A stretch of 64,000 nt of DNA, taken from contig NZ_CP006644.1 of assembly GCF_000512205.2 (NCBI RefSeq), positions 1,302,001 through 1,366,000 on the forward strand. Direction: 5' to 3'. Made by a program: the position numbers and the translations under genes. This stretch comes from Sphingomonas sanxanigenens DSM 19645 = NX02. GTDB lineage: Bacteria; Pseudomonadota; Alphaproteobacteria; Sphingomonadales; Sphingomonadaceae. The notes beneath the pieces are model-generated. The model had not been told where the DNA came from and searched no databases. It worked only from the letters and a program-made list of their open reading frames with translations. Shown here one piece after another: positions 53,642 through 62,900 of this stretch (position 1 is its first letter; every line of letters begins with the position of its first letter).

Positions 53642-54465
53642 TGCGCCTCCGCCGGCTCGCGCTGGCGCTGCTGCTGCTCGCGACCGCGTGCGACGATCCG
53701 CAGCCGCAGGAAACCGCGCGCCGCATCATCGGCGCGCATTTCGTCGAGCCGGTGCTGATCCGGGCCGACGATGGCGTGATCGTCCACGGCCTCGATTACC
53801 GGACGTCGCGGCCGCGCGGGGTGGTGCTGCTGTTCCACCAGGCGGGATCGAGCAAGGCCGAGTATAACGAGATCGCCGCGAAGCTGATCGATCGCGGCTT
53901 CAACGCGCTGGCGATCGACCAGCGTTCCGGCGGCAACCTGTTCGGCATCAACGAGACGGTGCAGGCGCTGGGCCGCAGCACCGACTATGCCGCCGCGCGG
54001 CCCGACCTGGATGCCGCGTTCGCCTGGGCCAGGGGGGAGAAACTGCCGATCATCCTGTGGGGCAGCAGCTATAGCGCCGGCATGGTGTTCGAGCTGGCCG
54101 CCGACCATCCGGGCGAAATCGCCGCGGTGCTCGCCTTCTCGCCCGGCGAGTATCGCGAGGGCGGCACGTCGGTCGCCACCGCGGCCGGCAAGGTCGACGT
54201 GCCGATCTACGTCACCGCCGAGAAGACGCCCGAGGAGGCGCGCGGCGCCAAGGCGATCCTTGCGGCCTCGCCCTCGAAGGACAAGGTCTACGCGACGCCG
54301 CGCAAGACCGGCATCCACGGATCCTCGACATTGATCATGGCGCGCAACCCCGAGGGCGCGGCCGACAATTGGAAGAGCGTCGACGAATTCCTCGACCGCA
54401 TCGTCCCGCCGCTGCCCGAGGAAGAGGAAGAAGACGCCGCCAAACCGGAACCGGCTCGCCGCTGA
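53641..54465 (+). CDS. Lipoprotein alpha/beta hydrolase (dienelactone-hydrolase-like)
   Basis: 274 residues. The N-terminus LRRLALALLLLATACDD has a lipobox (ATAC), so it is a lipoprotein. The hydrolase fold has GVVLLFHQAGSSKAEYNEIA (oxyanion region), a nucleophile elbow ILWGSSYSAGMV (Gly-x-Ser-x-Ser-Ala/Gly) and a C-terminal TGIHGSSTL with a candidate His. Its ATG overlaps the thiG stop, so it is co-transcribed but need not be a thiamin enzyme. Substrate unknown. Confidence 0.82.
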   Translation: MRLRRLALALLLLATACDDPQPQETARRIIGAHFVEPVLIRADDGVIVHGLDYRTSRPRGVVLLFHQAGSSKAEYNEIAAKLIDRGFNALAIDQRSGGNLFGINETVQALGRSTDYAAARPDLDAAFAWARGEKLPIILWGSSYSAGMVFELAADHPGEIAAVLAFSPGEYREGGTSVATAAGKVDVPIYVTAEKTPEEARGAKAILAASPSKDKVYATPRKTGIHGSSTLIMARNPEGAADNWKSVDEFLDRIVPPLPEEEEEDAAKPEPARR

Positions 54466-54539
54466 GCCGTTCTTTCCCCGAGACTTAGCCGCCGCGCCAA
54501 TCCCGGCGCTGTGGCGCCGGATCGAGGAGGTACATTCCC

Positions 54540-54722
54540 ATGGGTGAACTGGTCGACAAGATCAAAGGCAATGTCAACGAAGCCGTCGGCAAGGCCAAGC
54601 AGGCCGTTGGCAAGGAACGGCGCGACGAGCGCCTCGCCGACGAAGGCGCCGCGCAGGAAGTGAAGGGCAAGGGCCAGCAATTCGCCGGCAAGGTGAAGGG
54701 CGCCCTCGGCGACGACATCTGA
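54540..54722 (+). CDS. CsbD-family stress protein
   Basis: 60 residues, MGELVDKIKGNVNEAVGKAK, rich in Lys, Ala and Gly with repeated KGKGQQFAGKVKGALGDD. This is the CsbD family, small proteins often induced by general stress. GGAGG lies before the ATG. The following stretch has a GC-rich stem and a T-run. Confidence 0.92.
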   Translation: MGELVDKIKGNVNEAVGKAKQAVGKERRDERLADEGAAQEVKGKGQQFAGKVKGALGDDI

Positions 54723-54757
54723 CCGATATCGACGCGGTCGGCCCACGCCGATCCGAA

Positions 54758-54793
54758 AAGGTCGCCGCGGCGTAAGCCGGGCGGCCTTTTTCT
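54758..54793 (+). terminator. Probable intrinsic terminator after csbD-like gene
   Basis: AAAAGGTCGCC pairs imperfectly with GGGCGGCCTTTTT around a 12-nt loop and is followed by TTTTTC. The stem is weaker than those after rplL and rpoC. Confidence 0.55.
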
Positions 54794-54820
54794 TTGATGG
54801 GGGGCGGAGCTTGTCCACCG

Positions 54821-54978
54821 CGTCTCGGCTTCGCTCGACGCTCCCCCTCGACTTCGCTCGGGGCGAACGGGGGGATGAGAGTCATCCTTCCGGAACCAGG
54901 TGCTCCTTATGGTTTAACAATCCTCCGTTCGCCCCGAGCGACGTCGAGGGGTGGTTCGAGCGCAGCCGAGAACCGAGA
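54821..54978. repeat. Palindromic repeat, inverted relative of the 49.5-kb element
   Basis: Arms CCCCCTCGACTTCGCTCGGG GCGAACG (54844-54870) and CGTTCGCCCCGAGCGACGTC GAGGGG (54926-54951) match the 49524-49655 element in opposite nesting. Outer arms around CGTCTCGGCTTCGCTCGACG (54821-54840) and its partner (54955-54978) enclose it. It lies between the csbD-like gene and the symporter. Confidence 0.75.
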
Positions 54979-54990
54979 CCCCCTCGGAAC

Positions 54991-56304
54991 TCACCCCGCC
55001 GCCCCCGCCGGTTCCCGATGCGCGACGATCGTCGCCAGCACCAGATCGCCGACCACGTTGAGCGCCGTCCGGCACATGTCGAGGAAGCGGTCGACGCCAA
55101 GCACCAGCCCGATCCCCGCCGGCGGCACGCCGACCATGCCGAGGATCATCGCGACCACCGGCAGCGATCCCGCCGGCACGCCGGCGGTGCCGATGCCGCC
55201 GAGGATACACACGCCCATCACCATCACCTGCTGGCTGAGGCTGAGGTCGACGCCGAAGAATTGGGCGAGGAAGATCACCGTCACCCCCTCGAACATCGCG
55301 GTGCCATTCTGGTTCGCGGTCGCGCCGATCGTCAGCACGAAGCGTGCGACGCGCGGCGGCAGGTGCAGATTCTCGTCGGCGATGCGCAGCGCGGTCGGCA
55401 GGGTCGCGTTGGACGAGGCGGTCGAGAAGGCCATCAGCCCGGCTTCCTGCACGTCGCCGAAGAAGGTCAGCGGGTTGCGGCGCGCGAGCAGCAGCAGCAG
55501 GATCGGGAAGACGATGAAGGTCTGGATCCCCAGCGCGCCGATGACGACGCCGACATAGGCGGAAAGGCCGAGCAGCAATTCCCAGCCGAACAGCGCGGTC
55601 AGGTTGAACATGAAGCAGAACACCGCCACCGGCGCGAGCTTGATGACGAGGCCGATCAGTTTCATCGAAACGGCGAACAGCCCCTCGATCCCCTGCCGGA
55701 ATATGGTGGTCTCGTCCTGCCGGACCAGCAGCAGGCCGATGCCGATCGCCAGCGCGAAGAACATCACCGCGAGGATGTCGTTCTCGGCCATCGCCGCGAC
55801 CGGATTCGCCGGCACGATCGCCAGCAGCGCATCGATGCCGGTCTTGCTCTCCGGGCTGCGTTCGAGCAGCGTCTTCGCGGTGCCCGACGAACGGGCGAGC
55901 AGTTCCTGCGCGAACCCCTGATCGAGCACGCGGCCGGGCTGCACCCAGTTGACCAGCGCGAGGCTGACGGCGACCGCGATCGACGAGACGATCACGGTCA
56001 GCACCAGCGTGTTGACGCCGATCCGTTTCAGCGACCGGATCTCGCCCATGCTGGCGACCCCCAGCACCAGCGCCGAGAACAGCAGCGGGATGACGAGCAT
56101 GAACAGCAGCCGCAGGAAAAGCTGGCCGATCGGCCCCGTCACATAGTCGGTAACGATCTTCAGCCAGGCGGCGTCCTCACCAAGCACATGCGCGGCGAGG
56201 CCGCAGGCGGTGCCGATGGCGAAACCCGCGGCCATGCGCCAGTGAAGGCGGGAGCGGCGGGGCTTGCCGGGTTGTGCTTCCGTCTCGGCGATCGCTTCGC
56301 TCAT
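54991..56304 (-). CDS. Dicarboxylate/amino acid:cation symporter (DAACS family)
   Basis: 437 residues with about ten hydrophobic segments. DAACS signatures are AFSTASSNATLPTALRIAD (serine-rich reentrant loop with SSNATLP) and GATANQNGTAMFEGVTVIFL, plus VMGVCILGGIGTAGVPAGSL P and VDRFLDMCRTALNVVGDLVL A. These bind substrate and Na+/H+. It likely imports C4-dicarboxylates or glutamate/aspartate. It stands alone, with the SGNH gene 58 bp upstream. Confidence 0.93.
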   Translation of the reverse strand: MSEAIAETEAQPGKPRRSRLHWRMAAGFAIGTACGLAAHVLGEDAAWLKIVTDYVTGPIGQLFLRLLFMLVIPLLFSALVLGVASMGEIRSLKRIGVNTLVLTVIVSSIAVAVSLALVNWVQPGRVLDQGFAQELLARSSGTAKTLLERSPESKTGIDALLAIVPANPVAAMAENDILAVMFFALAIGIGLLLVRQDETTIFRQGIEGLFAVSMKLIGLVIKLAPVAVFCFMFNLTALFGWELLLGLSAYVGVVIGALGIQTFIVFPILLLLLARRNPLTFFGDVQEAGLMAFSTASSNATLPTALRIADENLHLPPRVARFVLTIGATANQNGTAMFEGVTVIFLAQFFGVDLSLSQQVMVMGVCILGGIGTAGVPAGSLPVVAMILGMVGVPPAGIGLVLGVDRFLDMCRTALNVVGDLVLATIVAHREPAGAAG

Positions 56305-56362
56305 GACATCCTTCCGCTGCGGATGCCTTGTCCAACGCCGCGCGGGCGGACATGGGTACGCG

Positions 56363-56767
56363 TCATTCGAACAGGGCGTTGGCGATGTCGCCGTAGCTGG
56401 CGGGATGGACGCGGTCGCGCGAGCGGAATGTCGCGAGGTCGATCACGCGGTCGCCATAGCGGACGGCGATCGAGCGGACCGCATAGGCCTGCGGCCGCGC
56501 ATAGGGCAGCAGCCACACCACCTTGCGCGTGGCGAGGCCCCGCCGCAGCCGCGCCAGCCGGTCCGAGAGGCGACGCCCCGCCGCATCGTTCGATCCGACC
56601 GCGACGATGATCGTGCCATAATATTTGGCCGGCTTCTGCCAGGCCAGGATGCGCTCGGTGGACGCCGACTGCTCGGCCTGGACGTCGCACCCCGGATCAT
56701 AGAGCGCGTTGACCGCCCGGCCCGTGCCGCGCGCGATGCTGTCCCCCAGGATCAGGCATTCGAGCAT
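56363..56767 (-). CDS. SGNH/GDSL-type hydrolase, compact
   Basis: 134 residues, MLECLILGDSIARGTGRAVN. Block I is GDSI with the nucleophile Ser, the block III Asn is in VAVGSNDA, and the block V Asp and His are in RDRVHPASYG. At 134 residues it is shorter than most SGNH enzymes, but all catalytic blocks remain. No signal peptide. Located 15 bp after the TPP enzyme gene on the same strand. Confidence 0.78.
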   Translation of the reverse strand: MLECLILGDSIARGTGRAVNALYDPGCDVQAEQSASTERILAWQKPAKYYGTIIVAVGSNDAAGRRLSDRLARLRRGLATRKVVWLLPYARPQAYAVRSIAVRYGDRVIDLATFRSRDRVHPASYGDIANALFE

Positions 56768-56782
56768 CGCGCGGCCCCGTTC

Positions 56783-58450
56783 TCAGCCGTGCTTCGCCTC
56801 GGCGGCGGCGCGCAGCTTGGCGATCGTCGTCGCCGGGGAGATCAGCTCGACATCGGTCTTGAGGTGCAGCAGCTTGACCCCCGCCTGCGCCATCGCGCGT
56901 TCCAGCGCGGGGGCGAACTGTTCGGTGGTCTCCACCGTTTCCGCCCAGGCGCCATAGGCGCGGCCGAGCGCCGCGAAGTCCGGATTGACGAGGTCGGTGC
57001 CCGAGACCCGCGCGGGATATTCGCGCTCCTGATGCATGCGGATGGTGCCGTAGCTGCCATTGTCGATCACCAGCACCAGCAGCGGGCAGCCATAGCGCAC
57101 CGCGGTCGCCAGTTCCTGCCCGTTCATCAGGAAATCGCCGTCGCCGGCGAGCACGATCGCCTGCCGTTCCGGCATGCGCAGCGCCGCCGCGACGGCGGCC
57201 GGCGTGCCGAAGCCCATCGCGCCGCAGGTGGGGGCAAGCTGGGAGGGGCGGGGGCCATAATGCCAGAAACGGTGCCACCAGGCGGAGAAATTGCCGGCGC
57301 CGTTGCAGATCACGCTGTCCGCCGGCAGCGTTTCGCGCATCGTCGCGACGCACTGGCCGAGGTCGAGCGTGGCGCCGGTGGGCACCGGCGTCGACCAGGC
57401 GAGGAACTCCTCATGCGCCGCGGCGCCGTCCGCGAAGGGGAGGATGTCATCCTCCCACAGGGCGGCGAGCTCGGCGAACTCGCGCGGCTCGGCGCAGACC
57501 GACAGGTCGGTGCGATAGACGCGGCCCAGCTCGTTGGGGTCGGGGTGGACGTGGATCAGGATCTGGCCGGGATGGTCCGGCGTGATCAGCGTGTAGCCGT
57601 CGGTCGTCGCCTCGCCCAGCCGCGCGCCCACCACCAGCAGCACGTCGGCATCGCGAACGCGCTGCGCCAGCCTGGGGTTGGGGCCATAGCCGAGATTGCC
57701 GGCATAGACCGGGCTGGCGTTGCCGATCGCATCCTGGCGGCGGAACGCGACGGCGACGGGCAGGCCGATACGCTCGGCGAAGGCGGCGAACCGGTCCGCG
57801 GCGGCATCGTCCCACCCAGCGCCGCCGACGATCGCGACCGGCGCCGCGGCGTCGCGCAGGATATCGAACACGGTGCCCATCGCGCCGGAGCAGGCGGGCT
57901 GCACCGCCGGCGCCACGCGCGGGCGGTCGAGCGCGACGACGGCGTCGGCCAGCATGTCCTCGGGCAGCGCGATCACCACCGGGCCGGGGCGGCCGGACAT
58001 CGCGACGGCATAGGCGCGCGCGACATATTCGGGGATGCGCGCGGCATCGTCGATCCGCGTCGCCCATTTGGCGAGCGGCGCGAACATCGCGGTAAAGTCG
58101 ACTTCCTGAAAGCCCTCGCGGTCGCGGTCGCCGCGCGCGACGTCGCCGATGAACAGGATCATCGGCACCGAATCCTGCTGCGCGACATGCACGCCGATCG
58201 AGGCGTTGGTGGCACCCGGCCCGCGGGTGACGAAGGCGATGCCGGGGCGCCCGGTCATCATGCCGTCCGCGGCCGCCATGAAGCCGACGCCGCCCTCCTG
58301 ACGGCAGACGACCTGCTGGATTTCGGGGCTGTCGTGCAGCGCGTCCAGCACGGCGAGAAAGCTCTCCCCGGGGACGGTGAAGATGCGATCGCAGCCCTGG
58401 ATCAGGAGCTGGTCGACGAGGATGCGGCCACCGGTGCGAGTCTGGGTCAT
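56783..58450 (-). CDS. Thiamine pyrophosphate enzyme, acetolactate-synthase-like
   Basis: 555 residues from MTQTRTGGRILVDQLLIQGC. The catalytic Glu is in VVCRQEGGVGFMAAADG, with VTRGPGATNASIGVHVAQQD, a middle FAD/dummy domain and the TPP site GDGDFLMNGQELATAVRYG followed by DNGSYGTIRMHQEREYPARV. This is the acetolactate synthase large-subunit fold. With no ilvN-type regulatory subunit next to it, it is more likely a catabolic or uncharacterised TPP decarboxylase than the ILVB of amino acid synthesis. Substrate is uncertain. Confidence 0.88.
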   Translation of the reverse strand: MTQTRTGGRILVDQLLIQGCDRIFTVPGESFLAVLDALHDSPEIQQVVCRQEGGVGFMAAADGMMTGRPGIAFVTRGPGATNASIGVHVAQQDSVPMILFIGDVARGDRDREGFQEVDFTAMFAPLAKWATRIDDAARIPEYVARAYAVAMSGRPGPVVIALPEDMLADAVVALDRPRVAPAVQPACSGAMGTVFDILRDAAAPVAIVGGAGWDDAAADRFAAFAERIGLPVAVAFRRQDAIGNASPVYAGNLGYGPNPRLAQRVRDADVLLVVGARLGEATTDGYTLITPDHPGQILIHVHPDPNELGRVYRTDLSVCAEPREFAELAALWEDDILPFADGAAAHEEFLAWSTPVPTGATLDLGQCVATMRETLPADSVICNGAGNFSAWWHRFWHYGPRPSQLAPTCGAMGFGTPAAVAAALRMPERQAIVLAGDGDFLMNGQELATAVRYGCPLLVLVIDNGSYGTIRMHQEREYPARVSGTDLVNPDFAALGRAYGAWAETVETTEQFAPALERAMAQAGVKLLHLKTDVELISPATTIAKLRAAAEAKHG

Positions 58451-58530
58451 GTGCGAAGGTCTAGCCGCTCGGCACCGCAAGTCGAGCCCATCGGACGGGT
58501 GATGGACGACGCAGGGCAACGGCTCGAACC

Positions 58531-58566
58531 AAAAAGGGCGGCGCCCTGCGGCACCGCCCCCTTTTT
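58531..58566 (-). terminator. Intrinsic terminator after the beta-barrel gene
   Basis: On the minus strand, AAAAAGGGGGCGG pairs with CCGCCCTTTTT across a GC-rich loop. It lies just after the outer-membrane protein stop. The symmetry (A-run and T-run) would allow bidirectional use. Confidence 0.8.
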
Positions 58567-58589
58567 ACAGATACGCGAAGCGTGTGCGT

Positions 58590-59108
58590 TCAGAAGCGAA
58601 CGCCGACCCCGGCGAGGCCCTGGTGGCGCTCGATGCCGAGTTCATAATTGCTGTAGCGATACTCTGCCTTGACGAAGAAGCGATCGGTGAGCGGCGCTTC
58701 GAGGCCGGCGCCGACGCGCACGCCGTCGACGTTGAAGTCGCCGCCGCCATCGACGTCGATGCGGGCGTTGGTGTAGCCGGCCTTGGCATAGAGCAGGACG
58801 CCGCTGCCGACCTGGGTGCCGATGCGGCCGCCGACATAGAGGTCACGCCCGGCGCCGACATCATATTTCTCGGTCGTCGCGAAGGTCACTTCGGCATCTG
58901 CGCCGACGAGGATGTTGCTGCCCGTCGCAAAGTCATAACCGGCGGCAATGCCGTAAGCAAAGCCGGTATCGCCTTCGCCTTCGATGTCGACATTGTCGAT
59001 TCCGGCAACAGCCTCAAGACGAAAGCCGCTGACGGCAGTATCGTCCTGCGCGAAAGCCGGCGTTGCGAGGCCGAAAACTGCAACGGACGCAATAAGAAAC
59101 TTCTTCAT
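58590..59108 (-). CDS. Small outer-membrane beta-barrel protein
   Basis: 172 residues. A clear signal peptide MKKFLIASVAVFGLATPAFA ends at AQDD. The mature part alternates hydrophobic residues in about eight strands (FRLEAVAGIDNVDIEG, FAYGIAAGYDFATGSNILVG, RDLYVGGRIGTQVGSGVLLY) and ends GLAGVGVRF with a terminal Phe, the outer-membrane sorting signal. It matches the porin/opacity-like 8-stranded barrel group. Its role may be structural; no catalytic motif is seen. A long 280-bp divergent region to the CoA-transferase genes precedes it. Confidence 0.85.
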   Translation of the reverse strand: MKKFLIASVAVFGLATPAFAQDDTAVSGFRLEAVAGIDNVDIEGEGDTGFAYGIAAGYDFATGSNILVGADAEVTFATTEKYDVGAGRDLYVGGRIGTQVGSGVLLYAKAGYTNARIDVDGGGDFNVDGVRVGAGLEAPLTDRFFVKAEYRYSNYELGIERHQGLAGVGVRF

Positions 59109-59388
59109 GATAAGCCCTGCGGTAGATTTGCTGGTATTTTTATGTGCCTTGGTGGCGGTGGCGAGATAGCGCTGCGCTGCGGCATCGCAAGTGACGAATG
59201 TCACTGAACTGTCATTTTCAGCGGCTTGTTGCGCATCGGCAACAGTGTTGCGTTGCAGCATGGGGTTGCAGGGACGTCATCTCGCGGCGTGCAGTTCGCG
59301 CAATGACGAATGCAGGAGAGCGCGATTGACCCATGCCGCCGGCCGCGCCTATGCGAACGCAAAGCCGCGCACTTGGGGAGGACCGAGG

Positions 59389-60096
59389 ATGAACAAGCTT
59401 TACCCTGACGCAGCGAGCGCCCTCGATGGCCTGCTGTTCGACGGCATGACGATCTGCGCGGGCGGCTTCGGCCTTTGCGGTATCCCCGAACGGCTGATCG
59501 ACGCGATCCAGGCCGCCGGCACCAAAGACATCACCGTCGCCTCCAACAATGCCGGCATCGATGGCGAGGGGCTCGGCAAGCTGCTCCGCACGCGCCAGAT
59601 CAAGAAGATGATCTCCAGCTATGTCGGCGAGAACAAGGAGTTCGAGCGGCAATATCTGGCGGGCGAACTCGAGGTGGAATTCTGCCCGCAGGGCACGCTG
59701 GCGGAGCGGATGCGCGCCGGCGGCGCGGGCATCCCCGGCTTCTACACCAAGACCGGCGTCGGCACGCTCGTGGCCGAGGGCAAGGAAACCAAGGCGTTCG
59801 ACGGCGAGCTCTATGTGCTGGAGCGCGGCATCCGCGCCGACCTGTCGATCATCAAGGGCTGGAAGGCCGATGAGGCGGGCAATCTGGTGTTCCGCAAGAC
59901 CGCGCGCAACTTCAACCAGCCGGCGGCGACCGCGGCGAAGGTCTGCGTCGCCGAGGTCGAGGAAGTGGTGCCGGTCGGCAGCCTCGATGCCGATGCGATC
60001 CACCTGCCGGGCATCTATGTGAAGCGGATGATCGTCGGCAGCCCCTACGACAAGAAGATCGAGTTCCGCACGGTGCGCCAGCGCGAGGCCGCGTGA
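59389..60096 (+). CDS. scoA: Succinyl-CoA:3-ketoacid CoA-transferase, subunit A
   Basis: 235 residues, MNKLYPDAASALDGLLFDGM. Family segments TICAGGFGLCGIPERLIDAI, DITVASNNAGIDGEGLG, ISSYVGENKEFERQYLAGEL EVEFCPQGTLAERMRAGGAG IPGFYT are complete. It provides the CoA-binding half of the enzyme that activates acetoacetate with succinyl-CoA. Subunit B is at 61157, with a phosphatase gene inserted between them. AGGA precedes the ATG. Confidence 0.93.
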   Translation: MNKLYPDAASALDGLLFDGMTICAGGFGLCGIPERLIDAIQAAGTKDITVASNNAGIDGEGLGKLLRTRQIKKMISSYVGENKEFERQYLAGELEVEFCPQGTLAERMRAGGAGIPGFYTKTGVGTLVAEGKETKAFDGELYVLERGIRADLSIIKGWKADEAGNLVFRKTARNFNQPAATAAKVCVAEVEEVVPVGSLDADAIHLPGIYVKRMIVGSPYDKKIEFRTVRQREAA

Positions 60097-61157
60097 GCGC
60101 AGCGCATCCGATGGCACGGCGCGCCCATGGCCTGGCGCGTGCCGGCACGGCGCTGATCGCCGCGTCGCTGCTGCAGGGCTGTGTCGCGATGGCGATCCCG
60201 GCGGGGGCCGCGGCACTGGCCGGCGGCAAGGTCGTGCTCGACGACAGGAAGGACGAACGCGCGATCCGCGGCGGTGCCGGCGTACAGCCGTCGGCGGCGG
60301 CGGTTCCGCCCGGTGGCCTGCCGCCGGTCGCGGTCAGCCAGCCGCCTGCGCCGCCGCCCCCGCCCGCACCCGATGCGGGCATGCAGTTCCTCTTCGGATC
60401 GGGCGAGGCCGCGGCGCTCGGCAATCAGGCCTACAATGCGCTGATCGCGCGCATCAAGGCGAGCGCCGACTATCGCGAGCTCAACTTCCCGGTGGCGTCG
60501 CTGGTGCTGGCGCCCGGCTCCACGCTCGACGCGCCGCGCTTCGTGCCGTGCGAGAACAAGCCGCTGGCGATGGTGCTCGACATCGACGAGACCGCGCTGC
60601 TCAACATCGGCTATGAGGATAATGACGCGCGCCACGGCCTTTCCTACGATGAGGAACGGTGGAAGCGCTGGGAAGCGACGGGCAGCGGTGCGGTTGCGGC
60701 GGTGCCCGGCGCGGTGGCGGCGATCAAGGCGGCGCGGCGCGCCAACGTCACTCCGGTCTTCATCTCCAACCGCTCGACGCTGAATGCCGAGGCGACGGCG
60801 CGGCTGCTCGACGAGGTCGGGCTCGGGCTTCCGCGCAATGGCGACACGCTGCTGCTGCGCCCCGACGGTGCCGGCAGCGGCAAGGATGAACGCCGCGCGA
60901 CGATCGCGGCACGCTATTGCGTGATCGCGATGGTTGGCGACCAGCTCGGCGATTTCAGCGACCTGTTCAACGTGGTGGGGATGACGCCGGCCGCGCGCCG
61001 CGCCGCCGCGGACAACGACCAGCTCCGCTCGCTGTGGGGCGCGGGCTGGTACATGCTGCCCAACCCGGTCTACGGCACCGCGCTGAAGGGCGGTTTCGAC
61101 GATATCTTTCCGACGGATAAACGGTGGGCCGATCCCGCCGGACAGGGAGCGAAGTGA
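60093..61157 (+). CDS. Lipoprotein acid phosphatase, e(P4)/HAD class-B type
   Basis: 354 residues. A lipobox LLQGC near residue 30 marks a lipoprotein. A Pro/Ala/Gly-rich linker leads to a HAD phosphatase core: [16 protein letters not shown] with the nucleophile [35 protein letters not shown] and a final [10 protein letters not shown] with the Mg-binding Asp pair. The layout matches e(P4) lipoprotein 5'-nucleotidases. The GTG start overlaps the scoA stop (GTGA) and its stop overlaps the scoB ATG. It is therefore inside the sco operon, although it is functionally unrelated and acts outside the inner membrane. Confidence 0.88.
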   Translation: MSAAHPMARRAHGLARAGTALIAASLLQGCVAMAIPAGAAALAGGKVVLDDRKDERAIRGGAGVQPSAAAVPPGGLPPVAVSQPPAPPPPPAPDAGMQFLFGSGEAAALGNQAYNALIARIKASADYRELNFPVASLVLAPGSTLDAPRFVPCENKPLAMVLDIDETALLNIGYEDNDARHGLSYDEERWKRWEATGSGAVAAVPGAVAAIKAARRANVTPVFISNRSTLNAEATARLLDEVGLGLPRNGDTLLLRPDGAGSGKDERRATIAARYCVIAMVGDQLGDFSDLFNVVGMTPAARRAAADNDQLRSLWGAGWYMLPNPVYGTALKGGFDDIFPTDKRWADPAGQGAK

Positions 61158-61792
61158 TGGCCTGGGACCGCAACCAGATGGCGGCGCGCGCCGCGAAGGA
61201 ACTCAAGGACGGCTTCTACGTCAACCTCGGCATCGGCATCCCGACGCTGGTCGCGAACAACATTCCGCAAGGGATGGAAGTGACCCTGCAGTCCGAAAAC
61301 GGCATGCTCGGCATCGGCCCGTTCCCCTATGAGGATGAGGTCGACGCCGACCTGATCAACGCCGGCAAGCAGACGATCAGCGAGCTGCCCTCGTCGAGCT
61401 ATTTCTCGTCGTCGGACAGTTTCGCGATGATCCGCGGCGGCCATATCGACCTCACCGTGCTGGGCGCGATGGAGGTCTCCGAGGGCGGCGACATCGCCAA
61501 CTGGATGATCCCGGGCAAGATGGTGAAGGGCATGGGCGGCGCGATGGACCTCGTCGCCGGGGTCAAGAAGATCATCGTCGTGATGGAGCATGTCTCCAAG
61601 AATGGCGATCCCAAGTTCATCCCCGCCTGCACATTGCCGCTGACCGGCAAGAATGTGGTCGACATGATCGTCACCGACCTCGCCGTGTTCCAGCGCGCCG
61701 ACCATGATACGCCGTTCAGCCTGATCGAGCTGGCGCCGGGCGTGACGGCGGAGGAAGTCGCCGCCAAGACGACCGCGCATTATCTGAGCTGA
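61157..61792 (+). CDS. scoB: Succinyl-CoA:3-ketoacid CoA-transferase, subunit B
   Basis: 211 residues, [20 protein letters not shown]. The catalytic Glu is in [14 protein letters not shown]. Family features include [59 protein letters not shown] and [18 protein letters not shown]. It completes the CoA-transferase with ScoA. Confidence 0.95.
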   Translation: MAWDRNQMAARAAKELKDGFYVNLGIGIPTLVANNIPQGMEVTLQSENGMLGIGPFPYEDEVDADLINAGKQTISELPSSSYFSSSDSFAMIRGGHIDLTVLGAMEVSEGGDIANWMIPGKMVKGMGGAMDLVAGVKKIIVVMEHVSKNGDPKFIPACTLPLTGKNVVDMIVTDLAVFQRADHDTPFSLIELAPGVTAEEVAAKTTAHYLS

Positions 61793-61816
61793 TCGCCCAG
61801 GCCGGGGAGGCGCCCG

Positions 61817-62800
61817 ATGCGCGTGCTGCTGACCGGATCGTCTGGACGGCTCGGCCGCGTGCTGGCGCCGCGCCTCGTTGCCGCCGGGCATGTCGTCACC
61901 GGGCTCGATGTGGTGCCTGGCGCCGACACGGTGGCGCTGGGCAGCGTTGCCGACCGCGCGTTCGTCGATCGGGTGTTCGCCGACCATGGCATCGAGGCGG
62001 TGATCCATGCCGGCGGCCTGCACCAGCCCGATATGGGGCGCCTGCCCCGATCGGCGTTCGTGGAGACCAATGTCGCGGGCACGCTCAACCTGATCGAGGC
62101 TGCGGCGCGCGCGGGGCATGACCGCTTCCTGTTCACCTCCACCACCTCGCTGATGATCTCCGCGGCGATTCATCAGGGGACCGGCCATCGGGGCGCCGGC
62201 CATCGGGGCGCCGGCCACGCGGCGGCTTGGATCGACGAGGATCTGGCGCCGCTGGTCCCGCGCAACATCTATGGCGTCACCAAGCTCGCGGCCGAGCAAC
62301 TCTGCCGCCTGGCCCATCTCGAGCATGGCATAGGCGTGGTGGTGCTGCGCACCGGGCGCTTCTTCGCCGAGAGCGCGACGATCGACGGGATCGGCGCGGA
62401 AAACCGCATGGCGAACGAACTGCTGCATCGCCGGCTGACGGTGGAGGATGCCGCGGAGGCGCATCTGGTCGCGCTCGAACGCGCGCCGTCGCTCGGCTTC
62501 GAGACGCTGATCCTGTCGGCGCCGACGCCGTTCGTGCGTGGCGATTGCGCGGCGCTGATGACGGATGCGGCGGCGCTGATCGCGCGCCGCTTTCCGGACG
62601 CGCCCGCGCTTTACGCCGCGCGCGGCTGGGTGCTGCCGCGCCGGATCGACCGCGTCTATTCGGCGGCGCGGTCGGAAAGGCTGCTGGGCTTCCGCTGCCG
62701 CACCGATTTTCGCACGCTGCTGGATGGGATGGCCGGCGGCGCGCCATTGCCGTTCGCCGCGGCGGAGGGGGTGCAGGACCGGCTGCTCGAACGGTGCTGA
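61817..62800 (+). CDS. NAD-dependent epimerase/dehydratase (extended SDR)
   Basis: 327 residues. The Rossmann motif is TGSSGRLGRVLAP, the substrate-side signature is FTSTTSLM and the catalytic pair is YGVTK (Y-x-x-x-K). The family covers nucleotide-sugar epimerases and related reductases; the substrate is not evident. Around residues 118-130 an in-frame 15-bp tandem repeat (unit CCGGCCATCGGGGCG, near 62178-62215) adds GHRGA units, unlike the rest of the protein. GGAGG precedes the ATG. Confidence 0.88.
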   Translation: MRVLLTGSSGRLGRVLAPRLVAAGHVVTGLDVVPGADTVALGSVADRAFVDRVFADHGIEAVIHAGGLHQPDMGRLPRSAFVETNVAGTLNLIEAAARAGHDRFLFTSTTSLMISAAIHQGTGHRGAGHRGAGHAAAWIDEDLAPLVPRNIYGVTKLAAEQLCRLAHLEHGIGVVVLRTGRFFAESATIDGIGAENRMANELLHRRLTVEDAAEAHLVALERAPSLGFETLILSAPTPFVRGDCAALMTDAAALIARRFPDAPALYAARGWVLPRRIDRVYSAARSERLLGFRCRTDFRTLLDGMAGGAPLPFAAAEGVQDRLLERC

Positions 62801-62900
62801 AACGCATAAGCGGCGCTTGTGGATCGCGCGTGCCGGCTTGTTGGTCGAAACCGCCTCGATCGACTAGCGCGGCTCCGCAACGCGACGGGGAGACGATCCG

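Noticed and set aside
56264-58672. 802-residue plus-strand frame opposite the TPP enzyme
   Set aside because: Shadow frame with no family; the minus-strand genes carry complete motifs.
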